64,000 nt of DNA from Pontederia crassipes (GCA_030549335.1 CM060195.1:24804874-24868873); one strand, 5' to 3'; shown: positions 23,291 through 36,039, counted from the first letter of the stretch. The notes: a model not told the origin generated them from the letters alone. Made by a program: numbers and translations.

Positions 23291-25150
23291 CTAGTTATTA
23301 ACACTGAACGTTAAAACCTTTTAGCAATGGACCTATAGCCAAAAGTCACGACAAGTTATGTCTTGTCATTAATAAGTATTAGCATCAAGATGATAACTTT
23401 TAAAGACCACACATCTCTTCATAAATGACTCAATTTCTTGTAGTGGAATGAGATGTTTGTATAAATATCCTTCATGACCAAACTTTTATAGGTATATTAC
23501 CATCCAGAAGTATTAATGGTGAATGATTGATGAGCTCAATTATAATCATGCTTCACCCTAAATTTTTTTGATTGCTTGGCATGTAGAAGCATACATTTGC
23601 ATATTTCTTGATTGTTCTATTCATTCTCTCAGCAACACTATTTAGCTGAGAAGTATTGAGAATTATCTTTTAAAACTTGATGCCATAAGTGTCGTAGTGT
23701 TCTTCAAATGTCCATCTATCATCATCTTTCGCTCATATACGCTTGAGCTTTTCTACATATTTCTCTCTTGAATTTGGCATGAAACTTTTTGAACTCAGTT
23801 GATACCTTATTTTTATGTGCTATAAGAAAAGCCCAAACTCTTTTATAATGGTCAACAAGAAGTGTAACAAATAAATAATTTAAAGTTTTATCCTTCATAT
23901 AGCAAAAGGTCAGTATACATCAAATCAAGTACATGTAAACTTATAAATGAAAATTTTCTATTGAATGCAACTCTAGTTTGCTTATGAGCTGAACACAGAC
24001 ATCAAATGAAGTGTCTTTTGTACCTAGTAGCATATTTCGTCGAGTTAATATTCAAAGTTCTTTCTCACCTATGTGATCTTGTGCCACAACTCTGAGGAAG
24101 ATATCTCTTGAATCATGTTTATCTCTCTAGTGCAATGTTGTGCTTCTGTTTTGTAGAATGTTATCATCTTTTGTCCTTTCATTAGTAAGAGTGAACCACT
24201 CTTAAGTTTTTACGCTCCTCCTTTGAAGTTATTCTCATAGACTTCATCGTCTAATTTTCCAACTGATTTCAAGTACATGCCTAATGTCTTTGAGCAGAAT
24301 CTTGCATCGTATTGATCTTTAACTAAATATCTTAAGACTTCGACTTACTTCCCATTTGACTGACCCGCTCCCTTTTTGTATGTCAAGCAGACATCTCTAC
24401 ATAGGGTAACATGACATAATGCTACAATGTATAAAATCTAAATTGAATCTCGATTCACAATATTGTTATCATCTTCTTTCTCTTATTGAGTAAGAAAGCA
24501 TACATCATCAATTGTAACCACATTTCAGTTTTCTGCACACCTCCTTGAAGTGTCCTCCCTTGCCACAATAATGACATGTGACTTCTTTTTAGAATTTGAT
24601 TTGCCTCTTGACTCCATCTATCGTAGTTGTGAAAATTTCTCTATTTATATCTCCCATGATATTCCATGATGAATGCTTCTAATTTGTTGCTAAGGTTCTG
24701 CTCTTGTCTTCATGTTTCTCTATTGAACAAATTATTTTGATAGCTTATAAAGACACCTATCCTCCTAGATCAGAGTTGTTTAGAGAACGAGTGTTTCACA
24801 ACTATCACGTTACCAAGTCAATATTAGTAGTGCTTGGATCTCATCTTTTAACACAATCTTTATTAAGGATTACTTTTTAATTAAGTTTTTAAAGTTGTCA
24901 AGATAAGATAATATGCAATAGAATCCATCATTGTATTTCAAGTTAACATGTTTCTTCATCAATAACACTGTATCCGTGACTATTTGCGCTCAGATATTTT
25001 TTTATAATTCTTCCACACTTTATCTAATTCATTAATATTTGTAATATAATGAAACACCTTGTCATTGACTCATTGTTATATTTGTGCGACTGTGATCTTT
25101 ATTCTTCCACTTTTTATCATCCATGCCCTCAGACTTTGTAGTGCTGCCAC
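23291..25150 (-). pseudogene. Decayed copia gag-to-integrase relic
   Basis: Read on the - strand, an intact zinc knuckle CHYCGKGGHFKEVC lies at about 24577-24534 (C-x2-C-x4-H-x4-C). An integrase core follows at about 23860-23580, with VWAFLIAHKNKVSTEFKKF and then SQLNSVAERMNRTIKKYAN, the copia form of the terminal motif. Frames are broken many times. I see no reverse transcriptase and no attached LTR pair. Old debris. Confidence 0.7.
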
Positions 25151-25575
25151 CTTCCATTGGATTATAAAGGTTCATACAAGATAGCCAAACATCAGATTGA
25201 GGGAATTATTGTCCTCCATTATAATTGTGCACTTTTTTTCCAATCTCTAATATCACTATGGAGAAAAAAGATTGAACTAATATTTACTAAATTATCTTAT
25301 TTTTCTTTTAATGCAAACAAATTGAAATGGAATGATGATAATAATATAAAAGAATAAATTGTATTAAATTAGAGATGTAAAAAAATTATGTTATGGGAGC
25401 AAGTATTAAATTCGTGAAATAATAATATACAAAGTTTCTTCTAAAAAATACAACAATAATATATCTCAAGAATGAATATGTCACTGAGTAAATGTATAGG
25501 AGTAAAAAATATTTTTACATTGATGAGAAGACTAGAGTATTTTCTCAAGCGAACTCACGGCTTCTGCACACTGCG
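25151..25575. other. AT-rich sequence, no gene seen
   Basis: Lies between the copia relic and the left end of element C. The 66-codon frame at 25157-25357 has no recognisable motif. Confidence 0.4.
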
Positions 25576-27575
25576 TGTAATGCCCCCAAAATTCGGCCCT
25601 AATTTAATTTTTGCCGAACCCTAAGCGACGTTACATTTTCGTGACATGATTACATAAAAACTTTTGCAGCGGAAACATAATCATATATATAAACATAAAA
25701 CATCAATTTCATGAACAGTGGAAGACTTCAACATATAAAAATCCCAAGATACATAAACTGGTCCATGGACCTAATAGGCTCTAAGATATACCCAATAAAA
25801 GGGTCATCATACATAAATGAGTTCAAGTATAGTACATGACTCAATAAACGGTCCATAAGCCATACATACTTAACCCTTATAAGGGTTCATCATCATGACA
25901 TAATAAGAGTAAACAACTTGGGTCGTAGCCCAACAGACCCATGTGCAATGTCGCCATCACGAGGTTTTTGCCGTCGAACCTAAGCCTCCTCCATACCTGC
26001 ACAGATCCTTGGGGTGCAGGAGATTTCTCCCGTTAGAGTATGTTGAGACACATGCATGTTATGATCTTATAACATGATTTCTATAGGTCATGGCATATGC
26101 GTTTTATCATCATGGAACATAAATCATATGCATGATATGAGCTACTTGTGCATACTAAATGGCATATGAAAATATCATCATGGCAAGATAAGATAACATG
26201 TAACATCATAATTTTTAGGTCATGCATATCATAACTTATCATCATACTTATCATTATGCTATTGTATAGCATGATCTTGTCTTATTTTACTTTGTCATCT
26301 TTGTTCATGTCATGATATGATGTGACAGGTGGACATTCATGATGCATCCTCATAGTTGCCTTCTTCATACTTCTTTATCATTTTTAACTGTATGTTCTAT
26401 GTCATTCATCATTCATCTTTACTTAGATGATTTTGTATCTTGTCGATTGAGAAGGATGATGGCTCATAGATCATAACCCTCACTCGTAGGTGATGTCTTA
26501 ACTCTCGTCCGTAGATGAGGTCTTAACCCTCCCCCGTAGGCGACGTCTTAACCCTCACCCGTAGGTGAGGTCATAACCCTCTACCATAGGAGAGGTCATT
26601 ACCCTCATTCGTCAATGAGGTCTTCCCCCACCCGTTGATTGAATCTTAGATAGGGTACCAATTGGTCCCAGTCATAAAAATGTCACACCTTCATCAATTC
26701 GTCTTTTAATCATGTTCATCAATATATACAACTATTCAGTACATGTTGCATATTTTAACCCTATTTAAGGTTATACAAACTTCAAATCATGTTAAGTGTG
26801 GACATTCAATCATAACCAATCATCTTCCAGAACGGACGGCCATTTTGAGTTACGGTCGACCACTGGACTGGTATCAAGCGACCGATAGGATTATCGGTCG
26901 ATCGTAGAGCATTAAGCTATGAAATATATGACATTCTAATCATGATTAGTAATAGAATGATAATCTAAGGAAACATGAATCATCAAATGCACATTCCCTA
27001 ATCATGCCTTAATAAGACCTAGTTTTGCCTTAATACCTCTTAATCCATATAAGCACACATCATTAAGAGGGTGATTAGGATTTAGGATCCCCTCAAACAT
27101 TCCTTGATCAAGATTCCTTAAACCTAGCTTCTTTCCTTAATCCTCTAGCTCTTAGTAGCCTGAGCTTTCTCTCCTAATCTCTCTATTTCGGCTACAATGA
27201 TTTCAAGGAGAAATGGAATGGATTATCCATTGTAGTTAAGAGATTTATGAAAAGAGGGAAGGAGATTACTGTAGTTGCAGTAGGGTGCATGCTATTGACC
27301 AAAAGGTAACAAGGGGAGACTTACTGTAGCAGAGATGGGCTCTTCCTTGCTGCTAGTCATGGAACTTGGATAGGGAGAAATGAGTGTGTGTAACTCACTA
27401 TAGCATTGGGGTTTTGGTGGGGATTTTTGTATGTTGGCCGACACATTAGGTAGGGGAGATAGAGAGCATTAGTTGCTTTTAGGTCATTTAGTTAGGTGGG
27501 CTTGGGCTGTGGGCGCGTGTGGGCTTTGCTTTGCCTTTTCTTTTTCTTTTTTTTGACTCTTTGTCGGATGTTACA
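25576..27575 (-). repeat. 3' LTR of element C (shorter copy)
   Basis: 2.0 kb, bounded by TGTAATGCC at 25576 and ATGTTACA at 27575 on the + strand. It matches 32104-34815 on both sides of a 739-bp segment that it lacks; the junction is at 26905/26906. Confidence 0.88.
26472..26650. repeat. Minisatellite of about 25 bp inside the LTR of element C
   Basis: Six to seven diverged copies of a unit like AACCCTCACCCGTAGGTGAG followed by GTCTT. Each unit contains a short inverted repeat (CCTCAC / GTGAGG) around CCGTAG, so each can form a small hairpin. The array is repeated in the other LTR at 33011-33190. Confidence 0.8.
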
Positions 27576-27599
27576 ACCTACTCTATTTAAATAAAAATT

Positions 27600-28930
27600 C
27601 GTCCTTGAATTTTAGTAAATCATAATTCACTTACCAAAAAGTTTCGAAAGCTTCTCTTCTAGTTCTCATGTTGCTTCTTGTTCCTGGTGATGCTTCCATA
27701 CTACTTTGACCATTGGTATCCTCTTATTCTTGAGATGCTTTACTTGATAATCTATAATCTCAATAGGTTGCTTCACATATGTCAAGACCTCTTTGATATT
27801 CGGCTCTTCAATCCGGATCACATTTGCCTCATCATAAACATACTTTTGGAGCATTGATACGTGAAAGACGTTGTGAAGTCTTTCATAAGAAGGTGGTAGT
27901 GCTAACTTGTAAGTTGCTTCACCCACTTTCTCTAGGATTTCAAAAGGTCTGATATATCTTGGAGTCAACTTTTATTTCTTGCTAAATCTCATAACACCCT
28001 TAGTTGGAGAGACTTTAAGCATCACATGATCACCAACTTCATAGAGTTGCTCTCTTCTCTTTAGATCCGCATAACTTTTTTGTCTACTTGAGCCGCTAGC
28101 ATCCTTTGCTTAATCAAGTCTACTTTGTCAACATACATGTGGATCAAATCCGGTCCAAGGTACCTTTCTTCACCGGTTTCACTCCAACATGCCGGAGAAT
28201 GGCAAGACCTTCCATACAAAGCTTTAAATGGAGCCATCTTGATACTTGAGTGGTAACTATTATTATAGGTAAATTCTACCAAAGGAAGGTGGTCATCACA
28301 ATTCCCATGCCAATCTAAGGCACAAGCTCTAAATATATCCTCAAGAGTTTGAATTGTTCTTTCACTTTGACCGTCGGTTTGATGATGAAATGTCGTGCTA
28401 AAATTTAGCCTTGTTCCAAATCCATTTTTGAGACCTTTCCAAAATCTTGAAGTGAATCTTGGATCTCTATCCAAAATGATAGAAGCCGAATTATGTGCAA
28501 ACGGATAATCTCGTTCACATATAACTCCACCATGCTTTCCATAGATTGACTCACTTTCATAGGAATGAAGTGAGCCGACTTCGTCAAACGGTCCACAACA
28601 ACCCAAATTGCATCATGCGCTTTCCGGGTTCGTGGTAATCCTACCACAAAGTCCATAGAGATACTTTGTCATTTCCATTCCGGAATAGGTAAAGGTTGTA
28701 ATTTATCAAAAGGTTTTCGGTGCTCAAACTTGACTTGTTGACAAACTATGAACTTGGCTACATACTTGGCCACCTTTTTCTTCATGTCTTCCCATAAAAA
28801 ATTCATTTGCAAGTTCTTGAATATTTTGTGCTTCCGGGATGAATTGAGAATTCGGATTTGTGATATTCATCCAAAATCTCTCTTCTTAGCGTCTTGTCCT
28901 TTGGAACTCATAAACGGTTCTTGTATCTAA
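27600..28930 (-). pseudogene. Integrase and chromodomain-like tail of element C
   Basis: On the - strand, the core begins MDFVVGLPRTRKAHDAIW (about 28656) and contains VVDRLTKSAHFIPM and, in another frame, DRDPRFTSRFW and HHQTDGQSERT. A chromodomain-like segment, VKHLKNKRIPMVKVVWKHH, lies near 27745-27690. Frameshifts near 28450 and stops near 28060-27970 separate the pieces. Confidence 0.85.
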
Positions 28931-29159
28931 TTGCTCAACTTTGCCATACTCAAAGTGATTTCTTTCCTTTTTACATACATTGATCATTCTAGCGTCCGGG
29001 TTCCTTCTTTGAGCTTTAACAATTCTTCTCACTAAACTTGATTCGATCACATGATGATCCATACATATGATCCTTTCGCCACAAATGCTTGGGGTTTAGT
29101 GCACTATGCTTTCCACAAGGTTCCACTTGTGTACCCTTAAACATCCAAGTGATTATTCC

Positions 29160-30400
29160 CACTTGCGACTTAGTGCATCGGCAACTATATTTATCTTTTC
29201 GGGGTGGTATAATATAGCGAACTCATATTCCTTAAGGAACTCGAGCCATCTTTTTTTACCTCATGTTCAATTCTTTTTGTGAGAACACGTACTTTAAGCT
29301 CTTGTGATCCGTGTACACTTCGAAATCTTCTCCATACAAATAATGACGCCATATCTTCAATGCAAACACAATCGCTGCTAATTCTAAATCATGAGTTGGA
29401 TAGTTGACTTCATGCTTCTTCAATTGCCGTGAACCATATGCAACCACTTTGCCATGTTGCATAAGTACACATCCTAATTCGGTTCCACAAACATCACTAT
29501 AAATGACGTAGCCTCCACTTCCCGAGGGAATGATTAAGATTGGTGCCGTCGTAAGTCTCCTCTTGAGTTTTTGAAACCTTACTTCACATGCTTGTGATCA
29601 TATGAACTTCTCTCCCTTCCTTGTCAACTTGGTCATTAGTGCAGCTATCTTGAAAAATCTTGAATAAACCTTCTACAATATCATGCAAGTTTCAAGAAGC
29701 TTTTAATTTCAGTCACATTCTTTGGTTTACTATTTCAACTTTAGCCGGATCCACGGCCACTCCGTGTTTTGACACAATATGTCCAAGAAACATCACTTCT
29801 TCAAGCTAAAATTCACATTTAGAAAACTTGACGTAGAGCTTATTTCTTTTCAAGGTTTCCAACACAATGCGGCGATGTTCTCTATGTTCTTCCAAGCTTG
29901 ATGAGTAGATAAGGATGTCACCCACAAATACGATCACAAACTTGTCCAAGTATGAATGGAAGACCCTATTCATCAAATGCATGAATGCGGCGGGTGCATT
30001 TGTTAGTCCAAAAGGCATAATAAAAAACTCATAGTGTCCATACCTTGAATGAAATGCCGTTTTGAGAACATCTTGCTCGGCTATCCTGAATTGGTGGTAG
30101 CCACTCCTTAGGTCGATCTTTGAGAAAATCGTCGTCGATGATAGTTGATAAAAAAGATTATCGATTCTTGGCAAGGGGTACTTGTTCTTTACTATCACTT
30201 TGTTGAACATTCGGTAGTTGATGCACAACCTTAAATAATCATCCTTCTTCTTGATGAAAAATACCGGTGCGCCTCATGGTAAGACACTTGGCCTAATGAA
30301 TCCCTTATCTAAAAGTTCTTGTAATTGGGTTTTTAGTTCATGCATCTCCGTCGGAGCCATTCGCTAAGGTGACTTTGAAATGGGCGCGGTACCCGAAAGT
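29160..30400 (-). pseudogene. Reverse transcriptase and RNase H of element C
   Basis: The 140-codon frame 30228-29806 has [29 protein letters not shown] and [10 protein letters not shown]. The last is the catalytic motif, normally FVDD; the first catalytic aspartate is replaced by glycine, which should abolish polymerase activity. RNase H follows at 29462-29256 ([31 protein letters not shown]). Sequence upstream to about 30400 still resembles the N-terminal part of the transcriptase but is interrupted. Confidence 0.87.
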
Positions 30401-30689
30401 AGTTCAATATTGAACTCAACTTTCCTTCTTGGCGTTAATCTCGCAATGTCTTCCGGAAAGACATCGGGATATTTTCTTATCACATCCAAGGATTCAAATG
30501 CCTTGGATTGTGAATCCATCTTGATGACACTTGCCAAAAATCATCTTGCTATTTTCTTGATCATCTTGGTTGCCTTAGTTGCTGCAATTAGCACTTTGGC
30601 TTTCTTGGAAGGGATTCCTCGAATCATTGGGGGCTTTCCTTGATGATCACCTATAAAGATTTTCTTTCCTTTGCAATACATACGAGCAT

Positions 30690-31909
30690 CATTATAGGAT
30701 AATCAATTCATTCCTAAAATTACATCATAATCTATCATAGGAAGTAATATGAGGTCACATGGAAAATTCTTCCTATCTATTTCTATAGATACATTGGGAA
30801 CATATCTCCTAGTGGCTACCATCCCGATGGGAGACACTACTTCTAGTTGACAATTTGTAACTAGAGATCTTACTTCTATCATGCTAGCAAATGCATGAGA
30901 GATAAAGGAATGGGTCGCACCCGAATCGAAGAGAACATTTGCATAGTGATCAGCAATTAGAATATTACCTTGGATCACGTCATTTTCTTATGTGGCCTCA
31001 TCAACTTCCATGGCGAAAACCCTTGCTGGAGTTCTTGGTGGGTTTGCAACCATTTTTCCTTTGTCCCGGTTGCCACCTTGCTTCTCTGGGCAATCTCTTA
31101 TGTAGTGGCCCATCTTGCCACATTGTAGACACGCTCTGACCTTGAAGCGGATTCACCAAAATGGGACCTTTCACAATTAGAGCAAACTGGTCTTGCTTGC
31201 TCCACCTTCTTTGGAGAGTGATATGGAACTTTCCTTGAGCTTTTTCCCTCGTGCGTCTTGATTGCTTTTCCTTTAGCTCTTTCTTTTAATTGTACTTTCT
31301 TTCATGTTCAACGGCAAGCTCCACAGCGTCCTTCATAGTGGTACAACGACCACTCCTAACCCAAAGTTGCAATCCAGGATTCAACCCATTGATGAACCGC
31401 TTCGTCCTTCGAAGCCCATTCTCATTGAACTCCACATACTTCTCCAACCTTAGGAACGTGTTCATGTACACATCCACTATCATGCTGCCTTGGACGAAGT
31501 TGAGAAACTCGTCCCTCTTCTTTTCATTCACATGGTCCGAAAAGAAACGAGCCTCAAACACTTCGACGAAGCTCTCCTATTCCACTTCTTCCTCACTCTG
31601 AAAGGTAGTCTTCAAGAGTGCCTTCCACCATGCCTTAGCTTGGCCGCAAAGGCGATGTGTGGCATACATCACCTTGCGGTCTCCGGGACATCCCATGACC
31701 TTGAGGATGTCCCCTACTTCTTCGATCCATGATTCAGCTAACTCAAGATCTTCTACTCCATCAAACTTTGAAGATTGGAGCCTTAGGAACCTCTCGATAG
31801 AGTAATCCGATTCAGTGGGTCTTTGGGCACTTTGTGCCGCTCGGATTAATCCGTCGAGGAATGTGTTCCTCTCATACTCTTCATCAACAATTGTCCGCCT
31901 TGGTGGCAT
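30690..31909 (-). pseudogene. gag and protease of element C
   Basis: The ATG at 31909 opens MPPRRTIVDEEYERN, and the capsid part has ERFLRLQSSKFDG and CGQAKAWWKALL. After a stop at about 31577 it continues as FEARFFSDHVNEKKRDEFLN to 31286. A decayed zinc knuckle lies near 31130-31080. The protease frame 30978-30703 has VLFDSGATHSFISHAF, with the aspartate present. Unlike element A, there is no proline-repeat N terminus. Confidence 0.85.
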
Positions 31910-32088
31910 TTACATTCATATTCAAAACAAACATAGAAACATCATTAGCATAAGCTAGACATATGATAACAATTACCTTTAGGTTCGGTGGCACCTCATG
32001 ACGATTGCACATGGACTTTACACTTAGACACTTTAGCCAACCCATGGCTTACACTTTTTAAAAACTCATATATACGAGTCAATCTATG

Positions 32089-32100
32089 GCTCTGATACCA
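32089..32100 (-). other. Primer binding site, element C (initiator Met tRNA)
   Basis: GCTCTGATACCA on the + strand is the exact reverse complement of TGGTATCAGAGC. It lies three bases inside the 5' LTR, which fixes the orientation of element C as - strand. Confidence 0.95.
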
Positions 32101-33010
32101 TACTATAACGACTCCCAAAATTCGACCCCAATTTAATTTTTGCCGAACCCTAGGCGACTTACATTTTCGTGACATGATTACATAAAAACTTTTGCAGCGG
32201 AAACATAATCATATATATAAACATAAAACATCAATTTCATGAATAGAAGACTTCAACATATAAAAATCCCAAGATACATAAACTGGCCCATGGGCCTAAT
32301 AGGCTCTAACATATACCCAATAAAAAGGTCATCATATATAAATGAGTTCAAGTATAGTACATTACTCAATAAAAAGGCCCATAAGTCATACATACTTAAC
32401 CCTTATAAGGGTTCATCATCATGACATAATAAGAGTAAGCAACATGGGTCGTAGTTCGACAGACCCATGTGCAATGTCGTCGTCACGAGGTTCTCGCCGC
32501 CGAACCTAAGCCTCCTCCATACTTGCATGGATCTATGGGGTGCAGTGGATTTCTCTCATTAGAGTATGTTGAGGCTCATGCATACTATGATCTTATAACA
32601 TGATTTCTATATGATATGACATATGCATTTCATCATTATGGAACATAAATCATATGAATGTTATGAGCTATTTGTGCATACTAAATGGCATGTAAGAATA
32701 TCATCATGCAAGATAAGATAACATATAACATAATAATCTTTAGGTCATGCATATCACAACTTATCATCATACTTATCATTATGCTATTGCATAGCATGAT
32801 CTTGTCTTACTTTACTTTGTCATCTTTGTTCATGTCATGATATGATGTGATAGGTGAACATTCATAATGCATCATCATAATTGTCTTCTTCATACTTCTT
32901 TATCATCTTTAACTTTATGTCTCATGTCATTCATCATTCATCTTTTCATCTTTCATCTTTACTTAGATAATTTCTTATCTTGTCGATTGAAAAGGATGGT
33001 GGCTCATAAA

Positions 33011-33190
33011 TTATAACCTTCACCCGTAGGTGATGTCTTAACCCTCATCCGTAGATGAAGTCTTAACTCTCGCCTACGTCAATCGTAGGTGAGGTCATAA
33101 TCATATCCCATAGGAGAGGTCATTATCCTCATTCGTCAATGAGGTCATTACCCTTATTCGTCAATGAGATCTTCCCCCACTCGTCGGTGG
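33011..33190. repeat. Minisatellite of about 25 bp, second LTR copy
   Basis: About seven copies of the same CCCGTAGGTGAGG-type unit as at 26472-26650, with a slightly different copy arrangement (one unit carries an insert, one is doubled). Confidence 0.8.
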
Positions 33191-33428
33191 AGTCTTAAGT
33201 AGGATACCAATTGGTCCCAAGTCATAAAAATGTCACACCTTCATCAATCCGTGTTTTAATCATGTTCATCAATACATACAATCATTCAGTACATATTGCA
33301 TATTTTAACCTTATTTAAGGTCATACAAACTTCAAATCATGCTAAGTGTGGACATTCAATCATAACCAATCATCTTTCAGAACGTACGACCGTTTTGGGT
33401 TACGGTCGACCGCTGGACTGGTATCAGA

Positions 33429-33950
33429 CGACCGGTAGGATTATCGGTCGATCGTTATGGTCCTTTCGGACGACCGAAATGAGGCGTTCGATCGACCGCT
33501 AATCACAGTGAGTGATGAATCTCTGAAACGGACGACCGTTGGGATATCGGTCGACCGTTAGTGGTCTTTCAAACGATTGAAACTGAGATTCGGTTCATTC
33601 GCTAATCACATTGTGTGACGACTACTCAAATCGGACTACCACTGGAAAAATAGTCGACTGTTACATGTCTTTCGGACGACTGAAACTGAGTTTCGATTCG
33701 ATCGCTAATCACAGAATGTAGCGACTACTCAAATCGAACGACCGCTGAAAAAATCGATCGACCGTTACATGACTTTCAGACGATCGAAACTAAGCTTCGG
33801 CTCGACCGCTAATCACAGAATGTAGCGACCCTTTCAAAACGAACGACCATTGGGGTATCGGTCGACCGTTGGATAAAGTTCGAGACTACATTTGTCTCTA
33901 GAATGGTCGACCAATAATGAATCGGTCGCCCGTTTTGGGATGACGGACAC
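33429..33950. repeat. Tandem array of about 103 bp units rich in GGTCGACC-type palindromes
   Basis: Units begin with ACGACCxxTGG near 33532, 33635, 33738 and 33843, a period of 103-105 bp, with a partial unit on each side. Each contains ATCGGTCGACCGTT-like and CTTTCGGACGACCGAAA-like inverted repeats and a CGCTAATCACA block. The left LTR retains only the first part. Confidence 0.85.
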
Positions 33951-34815
33951 ACGATTTTTACATCTTTTCTTTCTAATCTTGCATATATTGACATATTGAA
34001 CACATATTGTCTTCCAAACATCATATGAGACATTTCTTAACATTATTAATACTCTAATCATGAACCACATGGAGTTTTCACATAAGGACATCTAACATAC
34101 GAATTAAGTTCATAAATGTACATGAACTTTAAATGGGTTCATAATGAACTAACATAATAACAATAACATTCTAATACTAAGTATATTGAGCAATAGAGCA
34201 TTAAGCTATGAAACACATGACATTCTAATCATGGTTAATAATAGAATGATAATATAAGAAAACATAAATCATTAAATGCACATTTCCTAATCATGCCTTA
34301 ATAAGACCTAGTTTGACATTAATATCTCTTAATCAATACAAGCACACATCATTAAAAAGGTGATTAGGATTTATGATCCTCTCAAACATATCTTGATCAA
34401 GATTCCTTAAACCTAACTTCTTTCCTTAATCCTCTAGCTCCTAGTAGCTTGAGCTTTCTCTCATAATCTCCCTGGTTCGACTATAGTGATTTCAGGGAGA
34501 AATGGAATGGATTATTCACTGTAGTTAAGAGATTTATGAAAAGAGGAAATAATATTACTGTAGTTGTAGTAGGGTGTATGCTATTGATTAAAAGGTAACA
34601 AGGGGAGACTTATTGTAGCAGAGATGGGCTCTTCCTCGCTGCTGGTAGTAGCATTGGAATTTTGGTGAGGGTTTTTGTATGTTGGCCGACACATTAGGTA
34701 GGGGAGATAGAGAGCATCAGTTGCTTTTAGATCATTTAGTTAAAGTGGGGTTGGGCTGTGGGTGCGTGTGGGCTTTGCTTTGCCTTTTCTTTTTTTTTTA
34801 TCTCTTCGTTCGACC

Positions 34816-36039
34816 TCCACTCGTCCTTTTATTTCTTGTCTTTTTAGATGGATCTTTCATTCCAAATCATGTTGATGGTAGTCTGCACTTCCAGTGCAGA
34901 CATCGTAGTCAGGGTTTATTCAGTGCACTACAGAATGAGAATGATTCTAGTAGTCAAGTTTCTCTCTAGTTTTACTACTTTCCTCCGAGGCAAAACAGAG
35001 AAGGAAAAGAATAAATCAAATAATAATAATAATAATAAAGTGGTGTTTTCGAAAATATTTCCTTTTCCTCTCCAAGCTATAAGAACATATATATATATAT
35101 ATATATATCCGTTTAATTATCTCTTTCCTAAACTATTCGAAGTTCTTCATTCTATCACGCTGTCACTTGTTCTATTAACTTTTCTTTAATTTTACTGTTC
35201 ATTTAGTGAATGGCATTTAGAAGAAATCAAAATCCAGAAAACATATTACGGATAACAAAAACCTCAAACAAATAGAAAAGTTCGGAGTTACCACGTCAAG
35301 CTTGTATTAAAATATATTTCTTTTATTAGTTATTTATAAACTAAAGGCGTCGGAAAAAATTCACCACATCTGTTTTTTAAATTCAAATTTTAACATGACT
35401 AATTTAATAATAATTTAACAATGGAGCCGATCCGAAAAAAAAAAGCGGAGATGCCTTTTCGTTTAATCTATGAATCATATTTTACTTTCTATTTTTAATT
35501 TAAAGAGTTTTTAATCTGATATACCAATTTTTTTATCTTCTTAATAAGAAAAAGAGGACACGTCCATTGAGCTCTTTTGTGAAGTAAGCTGAATGCTCAA
35601 CTCAGAGGAAGCGGATGCCATTGCAATGCCATGCCACCACATGTGAAGACTTCCAAAACTTTACGCAGTCTGCAGCGAGACAGAAGGGGGGAGGGGACCC
35701 TTGTTTTCCTTGTGAACTCAGCTCTCTGCGATTGGCCTCGTGGTCGTCGGGAGCATGACATGCGTCCATCAAAAGGGAGGGAGCAATATTAATGTTAATA
35801 TAATACCCATCACCACTCCCCTTCCATTCCATGCTCAATGTGCCTTCAACTAATAGCAGCTGCTTGGATTTATTAGTTCCCACTTTAGACACGCGCTCCT
35901 GGCAAGTGGAAACGCACATGCGAGGCGAGCGAATACTGCGAGGAATGTTGCATTGCTTTAATTTGTTTGTGTGTGTGTGTATATAGACTATAGAGTGAGT
36001 AATAGCTGTTTTAATTTGTTATCTCGGTGGGAGATCACC
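34816..36039. other. Intergenic sequence upstream of the xylanase gene
   Basis: Contains an AAT trinucleotide run near 35019-35038, a TA run near 35089-35109 and a GT run near 35967-35980. No gene is supported. The 105-codon - strand frame at 35602-35919 has no motif I recognise. Confidence 0.5.
35980..35986 (+). promoter_or_regulatory. Candidate TATA box of the GH10 gene
   Basis: TATATAG lies about 55 bp before the start codon at 36040 and directly after a GT microsatellite. Its position suits a short 5' leader. Confidence 0.4.

Larger units (their letters stand above)
25576..34815 (-). mobile_element. Ty3/gypsy chromovirus LTR retrotransposon C, antisense, defective
   Basis: On the - strand the order is LTR (right), primer site, gag, protease, reverse transcriptase, RNase H, integrase with chromodomain-like tail, LTR (left). 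The left LTR begins and ends with inverted TGTAA / TTACA. The right LTR has lost a clear terminal dinucleotide at its outer end, and I could not identify a target duplication. Pol proteins resemble element A, but the LTRs are unrelated in sequence, so this is a different family in the same lineage. The frames are heavily interrupted. Confidence 0.88.
32104..34815 (-). repeat. 5' LTR of element C (longer copy)
   Basis: Matches the left LTR but has an extra 739 bp (33456-34194), which includes most of a tandem array. The inner terminus reads TATAAC instead of TGTAAT, a point change in the conserved TG. The outer end near 34815 is diverged, so that coordinate is approximate. Confidence 0.83.

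Noticed and set aside
33429-33950. Regularly spaced palindromic repeats that resemble a CRISPR array
   Set aside because: The units are diverged, 103 bp long, lack unique spacers, and lie within an LTR of a eukaryotic retrotransposon.
35602-35919. 105-codon minus-strand frame as a gene divergent from the xylanase
   Set aside because: No recognisable motif or splice context; lies in the probable xylanase promoter region.
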